A stretch of DNA of 64,000 nucleotides from Posidonia oceanica (Eukaryota > Streptophyta > Magnoliopsida > Alismatales > Posidoniaceae), in assembly GCA_037176725.1 (NCBI GenBank), contig JAZBRS010000074.1:63368001-63432000 (forward strand), given 5' to 3'. The notes beneath the pieces were generated by a model, which saw only the letters and a program-made list of their open reading frames with translations, was not told where the DNA came from and made no database searches. This document shows positions 39,901 to 54,900 of the stretch, piece after piece; position 1 is the first letter of the stretch; every line of letters begins with the position of its first letter. The translations under genes and the position numbers were made by a program.

Positions 39901-42900
39901 CGGCGTGCCCGTGTGCGGCGTGTGGAGCTTAAAATGTGTGTGGATCACCGGAGGACGGAGGTTGTCCCTCTGTTCCAATGTACACGTCTCGCCTTAGGAG
40001 TTCTAAATGTTTAGAATTTGATATGCATGTTTGTCTTGCTATGATTTTGTGATATGATTGTGGTTGGCAATTTTTAGGGATTTATATGTATTTAGTCGAA
40101 TTTATTTGGTTTGAGTTGGTTTATAACTCAAATGTGGTTTTCCGTTGTTTGATGAGGTTGTATGCTCTCAAACGGCTTGAATATGATTCAATAGTGTGCA
40201 TTGCCATGTTTATATGCTATGGTAGAGATTTGGTAATTTTTTGAGATTTTATGTGTTTTTTGGCCGAATTTATGGCCCGAGCGGCTTAATTGCCTTATTA
40301 TTGGTTTTTCGGTGGATTTCGGTGTTTTGGGCTTCGGGTTGAGGCAATTGAGATATATTCGTGTTGCTCGAGCTGAGACGCTCATTTGCATGTATTGCAC
40401 GCTTGGTTTGGCGTAGATTTGTTAATGTTTGGGGTTTTAATAGAAAATGACTTGAATTTTGGATTTCTGGTGTTTTCTTGTGTTGCGTGTCTTGAAATGC
40501 CATATCGAGGTTATAGTTGCATTCTTTGTTTTATTCCGGAGATTCCGGTGTATGGCATGCTAGTTTTAAAGTTTGATTCAGGCATTTGGGGTTTTAAGTT
40601 GGGTCTTTAAGTTTTCTGAGTTGGCCTGGAACGGAGCGCCGTTGGTAGAACGGAGTCCCGTTTTCTCCTGGTCTGGAGCACCGTTTCTGGAACGGAGTCC
40701 CGTTTTCTCCTGATCCGGAGCGTCATTTTTGGACGGAGCCTCGTTTTCTGTAGAAAAATGGAATGCCGTTTCAGTGCAGATTTGTGAGTCTCTGCCTTGA
40801 TCCGGTACTCCGGTGAATTTCGACGTGTCGAATCAGAGACTGAGTGTTTTTTCAGCAAATGTTTTCCAATGTGGCAATGGATAAAATTACTCTGATAGAA
40901 TTTAGTCTGGCAACTGGTAAGAAAGTTTCTGCATAGTCTATGTCATATGTCTGAGTGAAATCTTGAGCAACCAATCTAGTTTTGTACTTGTCAACTGTGT
41001 CATTTGCCTTATGCTTCACAGTATAGACCCATCTGCAGGTGACTATGGTGGTTCTAACAGGATAGGTTACTAACTCTCAAGTGCCATGAGATGTTAAAGC
41101 TGCTATTTCCTCATCTATGGCTGCCTTCCAATGAAGTAGTAGTAGTGTCTCCTGATAGTTTCTGGAATAGACTCAGAGGAAAGGGACAAGGTAAAACTAG
41201 GTGAAGCGAGTTATAGGAAATAAAATTGGAAATAGGATGAGTAGTGGAAGAGCGGATATCCTTTCGGAGTGTAATTGGAAGGTATGAACTGATGGGAGGT
41301 TGATTTGTATCTGTGGAGGAAGATGGTTCTGCCGAAGGAGGTGCTTGTGTTTGTTGGCGGTGATGATATACCTGTAAAGGACGGAGCATCTCATTATTGA
41401 CAGTGGTAGATTCAATTTCCTTTGTGGCAAATGGCTCAACAACAGATGGTAAAGGAGGATACTCGACATCGGATGTAGTACTATCAAAGTACGCCTGAGA
41501 CTCAAAGAAGGTAACATCTGCAGATACAAAATACCGTCTGGTGGGAGGATGAACACACCTATAGCCCCGCTGAGTTCTGGAGTATCCTACAAACATATAC
41601 TTGATGGACCTGGGAGACAACTTATCTAGTCTAGGAGAGAGATCTGAACAAAGACAACGCATCCAAAAACTCGAGAAGTCAAAGGGAAAAGTTCCACATC
41701 AGGTCGAAGATGCCTGTTGAAGAGGGACTTCACCCCCTAAAGGTGCAGAGGGCATCTATTTATCAGGTAGCAAACAGTGCGAACAGCATCAGACCATATG
41801 TATTTTGGAACATGCATCTGTAACATAATGGTACACGTGACATCTAAGATATATCTGTGTTTTCACTCAGCAACATCATTTTGTTGAGATGTGTGTGGAC
41901 AAGTAGTCTCATGTATAGTATCCAAAGGGGCACAATAAGACTGAACACTAGATTGGACAAACTCAAGGCATTGTCTTTGTGCAAACATTTTGGAGTAACA
42001 GTAATTTGATTTTTTATTTCTATAATAAAAGTTGAGTACATCAATGACATGACTACGATCCTTAAGTAAACCCAAGACGCACGTGAAAAATATCGATAAA
42101 AACAATGTAATAACGATGACCAGACATAGATGTGACTCTAGCAGGATCTCAGATGTCATAATGGACTAAGTTAAACAAATGTTGACTCGATGCAAGATGT
42201 AGACGTCTAAAGGTAGCACGATGGTGCTTACCTAATTGACACGACTCACAATCAAAAGTAGACACTAAAAACTAAGGTAAGGCTTGTTGTAATTTTCTGT
42301 GAGATAGATGACCTAGTTAGTAGTGCCACAGAATGGATGGCTCAAAGGTGGACGCCACAGATGCTAATCCTCGTGGTATATCATCACTGACCAGTAGGTA
42401 CACGTCATTTCCTCGTTCACGGTCCAAACCAATCCTTCTTCCTGTCCATAAATCCAGAAAAATGTAGTGGAATGGGAAAAAGGTTACATAACAAAGTAAT
42501 TGTTTTGTAATGACATTAATAGAAAGAAGATTAACAGGAAAATCAGGTACATATAGGACTTTTTTTAAGTGGAGTGAGAAGAGGTCTGCACAATCCCTTC
42601 TCTATTAACATGATAGGAACGACTATCAGCGATAGCAATTGAATGAATATCAGAAAGCTGGGATAAATGTGAAAAAAGGTTTTTGTACATGACACATGAG
42701 AGGAGGCACCTGAATCAATGATCCAGGAGTTATTTCTGGAGGTTAGGAGTGCACTAGTACTTGAGGAAGTAGTATGAGATGCAGATGTACGTAGCATGGG
42801 ATGTGGTAGCTGTGGAGTCAGTAACCTGTAGCTGTAAAAATCGCTCATAATCAGCTTGAGAAATGGTGACAGTCTACTCGTCGTCGGTGGATGTGATGGG

Positions 42901-45900
42901 TGGAGTCTCTGTAGTGACATTTGTTGTCAGTGGTCGACCAATCTTATCCCAGTACTTGTCTACTCGATGTCCCATCCGTCTACAATGTGTGCAACGAGGA
43001 TGTCCTCTGTTGTCTACGCACCCTCGACCTCCCCCTCAGGAGCTACCACATCCCCGACCATGTGTAGTTGCCATTGCTGATTGATCTGCGACTTAAGCGA
43101 GCGTGGCTGTGACGAAATGTAAAGTGCTTTTGAACCGAACGATCGCCTTGACGTAAGGTGAACAACTGCTCATATACTTCGAAGACTCTCGATATGTTCT
43201 TCTCGTGGTCATATGTGAGGTGCAGTGTAGCATAGGATGTGGTAGTTGTGGAGTCAGTGACCTGTAGCTGTAAAAATCGCTCATAATCAGTTTGGGAAAT
43301 GGTGACAGTCTCTCATCGCTGGTGGATGTGATGTGACATTTGCTGTTGGTGGTTGACCAATCTTATCCTAGTATTTGTCTACTCGATGTCCTATTCGCCC
43401 ACAATGTGTGCAACGAGAACGTCCTCTGCTGTCTACGCACCCTCGACCTCTCCCTCGGGAGTTACCACTCCCCTGACCACGTGTAGCTGTCATTGTTGAT
43501 TGATTTGTGACTGAAGCGAGCGTGGCTATGGAGATATGAAGGAGTTTTTTCTCAGAAGTTTGAGAAATCGAAATTTTTTTAGTTCATTGCTTTATATAGC
43601 ATAAAACGATATTTCTGCTTGGGATATGAGCCATGTTCGGTTGACTTTGATGTCATGTTTTGTCATTCTAGTCTCTGGATGAAATACAATTAGTTAAGTG
43701 GTAAATATTTGATGATCCATGTGTCTTGGTTGTTGTTGGACTTAGTTAACAATGAATCAGTGGGCTTCTAAAAAATCTATGGAGAATTAATTTTTTCATA
43801 AATGTTCAGATTAAAAAAGCATTACGATGATTAAGTATGATCAATATTTTATCAGGGACATTTATTTTATTTGTCTAATGCAACATACATTTTACATTTT
43901 GTAACCAAGATATTTATTAATGCGGCACTTGGTCAATTTGGCGATGATTATTCTCAGTATGTACTTTCATACATGTACATCAAAATAGTCTTGTTTTGGT
44001 TCTGTTGAAGGGTGATGCCTTGGCGACCAAAGTGCTGAGGAGTGTCTTGCTCCTCTTGCCACCTCGACATTGTGGCAACATTGGTAATCAGTTTCTAGTG
44101 AGTAATATATTCTATTCACATGAAGCTAAAATAGCTATTGTTAATTGGCAATACAACATTACTTTTTCATAATGTTCATATTAAAAAAGCATTACGATGA
44201 TTAACTATGATAAATGCTTTATCAGGGATATTTATTTTATTTGTCTAATGCAACATTCATTTTATATTTCGTAACCAAGATATTTATTAATGCGGCAGCT
44301 AGGCAACAAGGCACCCTTTGCTGGCATTGGGCAATTAGGTGATAATTATACTCAATTTGTACTCAAAATCATGTATATATTTTGGCACCGTTGAAGATGA
44401 TGCCTTGGTGACCAAAATGATGAGGCACTCTGTGCTCCTATTGCCACCTTGACATTGTGCCAACATTGGTAATCAGTATCTAGTGGTTTGATTTGGTGTC
44501 TTGTTCTTTGTATTGTCCATGGTTTTCTGTGAAGTTTTTCCCATTAAGAAAAAAGGTATCAGGCGTCTACTGCTGCTTGTTATATATACCAGGAATATTT
44601 ATTTTTTTCATCACATTTTGTATCCGTTGCTCTTATTGACAAGACATGATCACAAATTTCTTTATTATAGTTTCAATCATTATTTTAGTTGTGAATATTT
44701 CTTTGCAGATTATGTACTGACGTTGAAGATTGCTGATCAGTCATATCAAGCACTAGGGCTTTCAGTAAACTTCTTCTCTGAACATGCGGAAAACTTGCCT
44801 CATGCCAAATGTTCTGGAGATATAATTTGTCTTCGTTGTGTTATGGTATTTATATTTTATCTTTTCTTCCTTTTTCCTTTCTTTTTCATAGAAGTCTTTG
44901 AATCCTTCAATGCTATTGATGTTGATGCTATCGTTCAGAACTTCTGTTTTGTGTCCGACTATTTTCCTACTAAAATAGGAAAAATGATGGCAGATGTTGG
45001 TTGATACATGGCGAAAATGAAATTCTACTGAGGCCTACTCAAAACTTAGGATTTTGATTTTTTAACTTTACAATAGCACTTATAACTAGCTAGTAAAGAT
45101 AAACAGTGTTAGAGTATGCATCTCATTGGATAAGCAGTGTAGAATCCGGTGTGGTTCTACATTGGATATGATTAGTAAGGTAGGCACTCATTAGATGGTT
45201 ACATGAATTTTATGTAATTTGGTAAATGTATTGTAGGAGTTTAATTCTCATCTATTTACTCATGTATTTGTGATGTTTACGATGATGGATGATCAACATC
45301 AATGGTAACTTTTTTTTCTTTCTTTTGGTGGAGGAAAAGGCATTAAGATGTTTCAATTACCAAACAAGTGTTCTCAAAGAAGAAGAAGAAACTACACATA
45401 AGACTTTTATTTATGATGAACATCATTAAAGATCGTGATTGGTTCATCATTGGAGAAGTACCACACTATGCAAGGAAGTTTCTTCATATATTATTATCAT
45501 TAATTAAGTGAATCTTACATGCTTTGATTTCTTTTATAGAAATTTAGTGTTATTTAAATGTAGATTGTTCTACTAGCAATGCATATCTCGTTTGAAACCA
45601 ACACTCAAACACTACGAAATCTTCATGCATCACAATAAGGACAAAACATGGCAAAATTCAGAATAATTCATCGTAAAATCGCATAAAGCATACTATAAAT
45701 AACTCGGCAAATCATAAAACACTAAATCCACACATAAGGGCTTTTCCATTGAAAAATCCACCATATGCAGTCCTTGGATTTCCAATATGGAATCCCCAAA
45801 ACATCGGATTCTCCCATGGAATCCCAAGGCACAATCATAACAATCATGCACAGAATTAAATAAATCAAGGGATTTTAGGGTAGGGTGTGTACCTTTTATC

Positions 45901-48900
45901 AAAGTTCGATTCACACACTCGTAAACTCCACCTTTAGCAGCGACCACTTGTGGCGGCGACACTCGACGGTAGCAGCTCAGCAACGACATCGGTTGCAACA
46001 TGGCTGACGATGGTCAACGACTCACGCAACCATAGCAACAGCTCACCTTCTCTCTCCCTCTCATGATCTCTCTCTCAAACTCTATCAAACTCTCCTTTAA
46101 TCTCTCAGCTTTGAATGCTTGACGCCACGCGTTTTTTCTCCTTTAATAAGAGCCTCATGCGCGGCACTATTCATGAATAGTGCCGTTACAGGATGGTTGT
46201 CTAAACATAGTGTTTTCACGGGATAATAATGTAGCACGACTGTGCTTGTCCATCTCGTGTTCCACACACTCACGGGGTAGAACATGCTAAACTAAAAACA
46301 CGGTGTGATGCGCTAAAGAGGAATTACAACACAGTATGCCAAAGCCATTGATAGGGCATAATACGCCAAAAAGGGAATTTAAGAGAGAAACATCAACGAA
46401 ATATTCACTTTGATTACCTAAGAAGAATATTATATTAAAGGTAATCAAACACCAATCCACCCAATAGGGTGCACTACTCTTTTACCACTCGGTTACCTAA
46501 AACACAATCAAGCGGGAACCAAATTCCAAAACCAAAACAAAACTTACAACTTACAATGCTCTGGGCTATTAAAACACGCTCAGAACCCACGCCTAATATC
46601 CACACGTATGCCACAAGATCCCTAGCTGTTACATCTTACCTCCTTTAAAAGAATTTCGCCATCGAAATTACATCTTCAGGCGAACAAGTAGGGGTACTGC
46701 GAATGGATGTCCACCTCGCGCTCCCAAGTGGCTTCATTAGAGCCATGATGCCGTCATTGAACTAGGACGAGTGGAACCACCTTGTCCCTGACTTGCTCCT
46801 TTTTGTCAAGAATCTAGACGGCATCCTCTACCATAGATAGGCCCTCCTGCGGCTTCACTTGAGATGCATGAGTCAAGCACTTCTTCAACATGGAGATATG
46901 AAATATGCTATGCACGTCTGATAAATACGGAGGCAACTCCAACTTGTAGACAACTTCATCAATTTTCTTGGAAATTCTATACAGTCTAATATAGCGAGGG
47001 TTCAACTTTCTCCGCTTGTTAAATCTCTTTACTCCTTTGGTTGGTGACATCTTTAGAAAGATGAAGTCTCCTACTTCGAACTTTAAAAGTCTCCACCTCC
47101 TATCTACATAGTTTTTCTGCCTGTTCTGTGCAGTCACCAATTTCTTGCAAATCAGATCCACTCTATCTGAATACTGTTGCACGATCTATGGATCAAGAAG
47201 TTTACGTTCACTCACCCTATTCCAACAAGTGGGCAACCTACACGGTTTTCATACAAAGCTTTATATGGGGTCATCCCAATGTTGGAGTGATAACTGTTGT
47301 TATAGGTGAACTCGATCAGCAGCAAGTGGTCCTCTCAATTGTCCTTCAGATCCAAAGCACATTCAAAGCACAGGCTCTCAACATGTTTTCCAATGTCTGG
47401 ATAGTCCTCTCAGTTTGGTCATCTGATTGGGATGGAAAGCAGTGTTAAAATTTAGCATGGTGCCAAATACCTCCTGCAAAGTCCTCCAGAACCTCGATGT
47501 GAACCGAGTATCTCTGTCGGACACAATCGATACAGTAACCCCATGCAGATGGACGATCTTAGATACGGCGAAGGAAGATTCATCCGCATAGCTAAGAAAT
47601 GAACCGACTTCGTGAATCAGTCCACAATTGGAATACCCATACTGTATCATTCTTCCTTCTGATCTTGGGTAACCCTGTCACGAAGTTCATTGTGACATAC
47701 TCCCACTTCCACATTGGATTATCCAGAGATTGCAAGGTCCCTCTAGGCTTCTGATGCTTTGCCTTGACCATCTGACAGGTCATGCATCTAGTCACATGCT
47801 CAGTTACATCTCTCTTCGTCCCGGGCTACCAGAAGATCTTTGTACATTTTGTTGCTCCCTAAATGAATGGTATACTTGGACCGGTAAGTTTCATCTAATA
47901 ATCTTTGCCTTCCTCCTCTCGAGGCACATATAAGCGCATATCATACCTTAGTCTACCATTAATACCAACAGAAAAGTGGGACGCCTCTCCGCCTCCAATT
48001 GTTCTTAGGTCTCTTGTACAAATGGGTCCAATCGCTGAACATCAACAATTATCTCCACCAATCAGAGCAGACAAACAAATTAGTCACCTAAGCACCAATA
48101 TATTCCTGAGACTACCTCCTAGGTTTACACTCGATTAGGCTTTCCAACATAAGTGCATATCATACCTTAGTCCACTATCAATACCAACAGAAAAGTGGGG
48201 TGTCTTTCCACCTCCAACTTTTTTCCGGTCTCTTGTACAAATGGGTTTAATCACTGAGCATCAACAATTATCTCTATAAATCTGGAGCAGATAGACAAAT
48301 TAGCTACCCAAGCACCAATAGATTCCTAAGGCTACCTCCTAGGTTCACACTCGACCAGGCTTTCTAATATATGCTATTCCCTAACCATCAAACTGGCCAT
48401 GACATGGGTATGCCTACTTAGCGTATCGGCAACCATGTTGGTTCTTCCTAGGTGGTAGGATAAACTAAAATCATAGTTCTTGAGGTATTTCACTCATCTC
48501 CACTATCTTGGGTTTAGATTCGTCTGAGGGAAGATATATTTCAAACTCTTGTGATATGTGATAACTTCAATTGTTCTTCATACAAGTAGTGTCGTCAGAT
48601 TTTCAATGCAAACACTACAACAGCCATCTCTAAGTCATGAGTTGGGTATTTCCTCTCATGGTCCTTCAGCTAGCGAGAAGCATATGCCATTACTTTGTCA
48701 TGCTACACTAGGACACAACCTAACCCAGTGCCGTAGGCATCACTGTACATTGTGAAATCACCACTCCCAGAAGGTAAGGTTAACACAGGCGATGTGATCA
48801 GGCGGGCTCTCAGCTCATTGAAGCTCTATTTACATTGTCGATCCCACTCAAATGAGGCTTCCTTCTGTGTTAACCTTGATCAGGACGCAGCAATCTTGGA

Positions 48901-51900
48901 GAAATCTTGGACAAATCTTCAATAATATCCTGTCAAGCCCAAGAAACTCCTGATCTCTGAGATATTCTTGGATCTAACCTAGCTGTTTACAATCTCCACC
49001 TTGGCGGAGTCTATCTTGATCTCCTCTCCCAAGATGATGTGGCCCAAAAACATAGCTTCACTTAGTCAGAACTTATACTTGGAGAACTTAGCATATGAAT
49101 ACTATTCATCAAAGGTCATTTAAGGCTAGGTCATTTTTCAGGGTAAGTCTTTCCTCGTTTGAACCTCTCCATTTAAGGCTAGGTCATAAATGTAGTTGGT
49201 ACATTTGTCAATCCAAAAGACATAATCAGGAACTCGTAATGACCATACCGAGTCTGGAACACCATCTTATAGACATCTGATTCCTAGATCCTCAATTGAT
49301 GATAATCTGTCCTCAGGTCTATCTTCGAAAAGATTGAGGTTGACTGCAATTGGTCAAACAGGTTATCTATCTTGGACAAAGAATAGTTGGTCTTTACTAT
49401 GTTGAAGTGAACCATCTTTCTTTTTGACGAACAAGATAGATGCACTCCAAAGAGACACACTTGACCTGAAGAATCCTTTGTCTAACAACTCCTACAACTA
49501 CTTCTTGAGTTCCCTTAACTCAGTAGATGCCATCCGATATGGAGTCTTAGAAATAGGGTTAGACCTTGGCACCAGATCGATCAAGAATTCAATTTCCCTG
49601 TGTGGTGGCACTCCTGGAATCTTCTTAGGAAAACATCCGAGTATTCACAAACAACTGAATATCAGGTACTCCTAGAGTTGATGAGGATGAAACGACCACA
49701 TTGTCCAGAACCCCTAAGAAAACGGTAAGCCTTAGTTGCAGATATTACAAACTTCGATTTACCCAAACACATGCCTTCTCTAGGGCACTCTACAAGCACC
49801 CTCTCCTTAACGCAGTCAATCAATGTCAAGTATGACATCATACTCTCGCATGTTAATCACTATCAGGCTGGTTTTGAAACTCGTGCCACCCAATATAATG
49901 CCAGCTAACCGCAGGTACTTCCATGTTAGACTGTGCTCTCCTGATAGAATCATCACATTGTGATGGAAGGCCAATCTAACCGATCTTTCTCCAATCTTTG
50001 TCGTAAAAGACTCACAAATGAAAGAGAATGGACTCCCTGAGTCGAATAGCACCCTAGTTATCCAGTCTGCTATCAGAAACGAGCTTAGGGAAAAACATGC
50101 ACCACAACTGCAAACAATAATCATCATTAATTACAAGTGCTAGATACACATAATTACAACAGAATAATGGAGAGTTACATAATACAGCCAACTACTGTTC
50201 CTTATCCTCCACAACATCCCTCGAAAACCCAGCATTCGGAGTAGCAATTGTAAACACGTCCTCTGGTTGGTTGGCTTGGTGCTTCTCCAACTCTCTTAGG
50301 TGGACCAAGACAATTTCTCTGTACATGCCTTGGCTTCCCACAGTTATGGCACATCGCATTAACCAGTGTTGCTGATGTGGACACTTAGCAGCCAAATGTC
50401 CCACTTGATTGTAGAGGAAGCAAGCTCTCTCCTCCTACAGACCGCTATTGGATCCTACTTGACTAAATGGAGCACTACTCCTAGTAAAACTGTGTCTTCC
50501 ACTAAAACTGGTGTCGGCATGCGCCTTCCTCTTCTTTCCTGAGCTCCTAGAACTATCAGAGCTCGGCTTGGCACCCTGGAGATAGAGAATCGCGGTGCAG
50601 ACATCTTGACCTTCCCTTTCGAGTGACTCTCTTAGTACCTCTTGTACTTGTCCTCAAAGTAGGATGTCATATCCACCATCTCTTGCAAAGTCCGACAACG
50701 ACAAGCCATGACCTTCATCTTCAACTTTGGCTGCAGACCTTCCAGAAGCCTCTTGGCTCTGCGCTCCTCTGAGTTTCGCTCTAGACGAGTAAAAGTAGCC
50801 TTATACTCGACCACAGTCATGTTTCCCTACTGTAGGCCCTTAAATTCTCAGTCTAACCTCTCTCTGATGGTCAGGGAAGTACTTCTTGTAGAAGGCATCT
50901 CGGAAGTTCTTTTAGGAAATCATTAGCAAGTAAGAATTAGGAAACCTCAGGCGTTGCATGGCTCTCTACCACTGATCAGTGTTGCCTTTTAGCAGGAAAG
51001 AAGCTAGTCGTACCCAATTCTCTTCTAGGCATGCCATGCTTTCGAGAATGTTCTTAGTCCTCAACAACCATGCCTCACACTCCTCGGATTTGTCTCTACC
51101 TTTGAAAGTCGAAGCATGCAGACGACTCAGCTGATTAAACCATGGGTCACCATTAAACCCTCCATAGTTGCTCTTCCCAAAAGACTGGTGATTCCACGTA
51201 CCATGTTCCTTAGCTCCTCTTGCATTCCTCACCACCTGCCTTCCTCGCTAGCACCTGAGCCTGAGGCAGAAACCTTCCTGTTGTCTTTACCTCGGAATGA
51301 TATTCTAGAGGCAATTATAAAATCATACAAAACAATAAAATAAATCTGGTGCAGATGACTCATACCATGCAGTCCTAAAGAGTCACTAAATCGGATACCC
51401 TAAGCTAGTGTACTTAATGTATTTAGTGTTCTGATATCACCTCTGTCACGACCCCAGTTGCCCCTAGTTGCGATAGTTTAACATCCTAACACTCCTAGTG
51501 CTATAAATAGCTAAATAACTTAAAAATAATGGTAAGAGAATTATTGCGACAGTCTAACATCTTAACACTCCTAGAGCTATTAATAGCTAAATAACTTAAA
51601 AATAATGGCAAGATATTTGCATCTACATGAAAATATTAAAATACACATAAGTGACATCTAATTGTCACCTACCATACATCTACCATCTATCAAAACAACA
51701 AACCACAATTAGAGTTGCTAAGGCTTAGTTCCTAGGTTAACACAATCGCTCCTTGTTGCAGCACCAAGACCAGAAAGCTGTCAACCACAAATACCTGTAA
51801 TGTCCTATTGCAATTGTGATAATGAAAGGGAAAAAAAGGATCTATTGCTCTTGGGCATGTAGTTACATATATATAGGGTTTATCAAATATCTTAGATTAA

Positions 51901-54900
51901 ATGGATATCCAATAACCTGTCTAATTAACATAGCTTTAATACATGACATGACTCCTCTAACACTCTCCCTTAAGTTGGAACATATATATCTATCGTATCC
52001 AGTTTGGTACATAAAGGCTAAAAAATCTCTACACTCAATCATTTTGTGAAAATGTCAGTCAATTGCTCTGATGACTGAGTGTATGGTATTGAAATAATTT
52101 ATCTCATCATCATGTCTCGCATATAATAACTGTCAACCTTTATATGCTTTGTGTGCTCATGAAAGGTAGGATTATTGGCAATGAATATATTTACTTGATC
52201 AATGCATAGGGATAGACGTCTCAATAGTAAAATCAAGCTCTCAACAGTGATCTGATCCACATCATCTCGTAGGCCGTCAGTGCCATGGATTTGTACTCTG
52301 CCTCTGTACTGGACCTGGATACCACGTTCTGCTTCTTGCTGTGTCAGATGACAAGATTTCTTCCTACATATGTACAGAAATCAGATATAGACTTCCTATC
52401 TCCTCTGTCTCCAGCATACCCTGAATCAGAATAGGCCTCAATCTTCAGATGCCCACTTCTATAAACTAAGCCCTTTCCTGGTGTACACCTTTGACATATG
52501 CAAGAACACATAATGCTCTATTCCAATGTAGTTTCTTAGGCTCATATATGAACAGACTCAGTAAACTGACTGCATATGAAATGTTTGGCCGTGTCACTGT
52601 CAAATATATGAGTTTTCCGATCAAACGTCTGTGCTGACTAGGATCTTGTAACAGTTCTGAAGTGGTGGTGTCCCAGGAGGATGGTGTCTGCTCAATAGGA
52701 GTGTTCTCTGGCTTGCACCTCAAAAGTCTCGTCTTCTGGAGAAGGTCAAGAACATACTTTTTTTTTGACAGTGCTATCTTTCCTTTTACATAGGCAAACT
52801 CAATGCCAAGGAAATACTGTGGCTTTCCCATATCCTTAGTGATAAAATGTGTCTTAAGGTACTCTTTTATCTCTCTAATACTTGCTGTATCACTGCCAGT
52901 CACCAATATGTCATCAACATGGATTGTCAGTAACACACACCCATTGGTTGTCTTTCTATAGAAGAAAGAATGATCAACAACACATCACTAAATTTGTCAA
53001 ACTAAGCTCGGAGACTCTGTTTTAAACCATAAATAGCTTTCTTCAACTTGCATATTCTATCTCCCTCCTGAGCAACATACCCTGGAGGTTGCTCCATAAA
53101 CACAGAATCTATCAAATCACTGTACAAGAAGACATTCTTCACATCTAGTTGGCACAACTCCCACGAATTATTTATAGCAATTATTTATATAAGTCTGAGT
53201 GAAGTCCTGAGCAACCAGTCTAGCTTTATATTGTCAACTGTGCCATCTGCCTTGTACTTTACTGTATAAACCTATCTACAGGTGATTATAGTGGTTCCGA
53301 CAGGGCGATTCACCAACTCCCAAGTGCCATGAGCTGATAATACTGTTATTTTCTCATCCATAGTTGCCTTCCATCTAGGATTTTGCAGGGCCTCCTGATA
53401 ATTCCTAGGAATAGACTTAGAGGAGATAGACAAGGCAAAGGTATGGAAAACACGGTGAAGAGAATGATAAGAAACAAAATTGAAAATTGGACGAGCGGTG
53501 GAAGAACAGGTACCTTTACGGAGTGCAATTGGAAAGTTGGAGATGGATTTGCATTCGCAGAGGAGGACGGTTCTGTCGTTGGAGGCACTTGTGTCTGTTG
53601 ACAGCGGTAATACACCTGCAAAGGACGAGACACCTCCTTATTTGCAGTGGTGTCTTGAAGGTCACCAGTGGTAGGTAGGTCAATAACATATGGAAAAGGA
53701 AGACACTTCAGATGTAGTATCATTAGACCAAGCTTTGGACTCAAAGAAGGTGACATCGGCGGACACAAAATACCATTTGGTGGGAGGATGAAAACACCGA
53801 TAACCTCTTTGAGTTTGAGAGTAACCGACAAAGATGTACTTGATTGACCTGGGAGACAATTTATCAAGTCCAGGTGAACAAAAGCAAGACATCTAAAAAC
53901 TCTAAGGGTTAAAGGAAAAAGATCTCTGGTCGAAGATGCCGAATAGGGACCTTACTTTCTAATGGAGTAGAGGACATCCTATTTATGGGATATGTAGTAG
54001 TGAGGACAACATCTAGGATATGTTTGTGTTTGTGCTCAGCAACTCCATTTTGTTGAGAGATGTGAGGACAAGTAGTCTGAAGTATAATTTCTAGAGATGC
54101 ACAGTAAGATTGAACACTGGATTGGACAAACTCAAGAGTATTATCTGTACGCAAGCAAAAGGCAGTGGAATGGAAAGAAAGTCACATAACAAAGTAATTG
54201 TTTTGTAATGACAATAATAGAAAGAAGGTTAACAGGTATATATAGGACTTTTTCTAGCTGAAGCTGAGAAGAGGCCTGCATAACCCCTTCTCTAGTAATA
54301 GGACAAGAACGACCATCGTTGGGACAAACGTGTAAATTTTTTTTTTGTACGTGACATATGGGAAGAGGCAACTGCTCATACACTTCGAAAACTCTGGATA
54401 TGTTTTTCTCGTGACCATATGTGAGACGCAATGTATCCTAAATCTTCTTTGCCGACCGTAACATCATAACATCGCGTGCAACAGAGGACTCTATGCTGTT
54501 TACCAATCAGGACACTATGGCCGAATCATCATATGTGGCATCTTTACCGTCAGGAAGAGGCTTCGTAAGATGTTTCAACTTGCGATGTGCTGCGATAAAA
54601 GTTTCGAAACTTTACGCCCAAAGAAGGTAGTTCTTGTCATTAAGCTTCTTGGAGGTCCCACTGAGATTTTTCACCAACGATTCGTGAGAAGCCATGAGTC
54701 AAATACAACTAATAAGACTTGTATATAAAAAATAACACCAACAGGGGTAGCTGGACTGCTACACCAACATGTGTGGACGTGACAAGTCCACACACCGAAG
54801 ACTATTTGGATTTGTTAGCCGTCTATGACGTGAATCTGAACAACGATGTGACGGCCGACATCACTGTTCAGACGAGGAGAAGAGAGGTGGACTGGAGGTG

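Noticed and set aside
39249..39997. Two 230-codon Ser/Pro/Leu-rich plus-strand frames and a 179-codon minus-strand frame
   Set aside because: They run from broken copia RT into a C/T-rich LTR tract. The peptides are simple-sequence artefacts.
44501..45004. 167-codon ORF as a separate gene
   Set aside because: Only 44709-44845 is POT1 exon 2. The rest is flanking intron that happens to be open. The [10 protein letters not shown] part recurs at 57700-57760 as LTR-like DNA, not as a protein domain.
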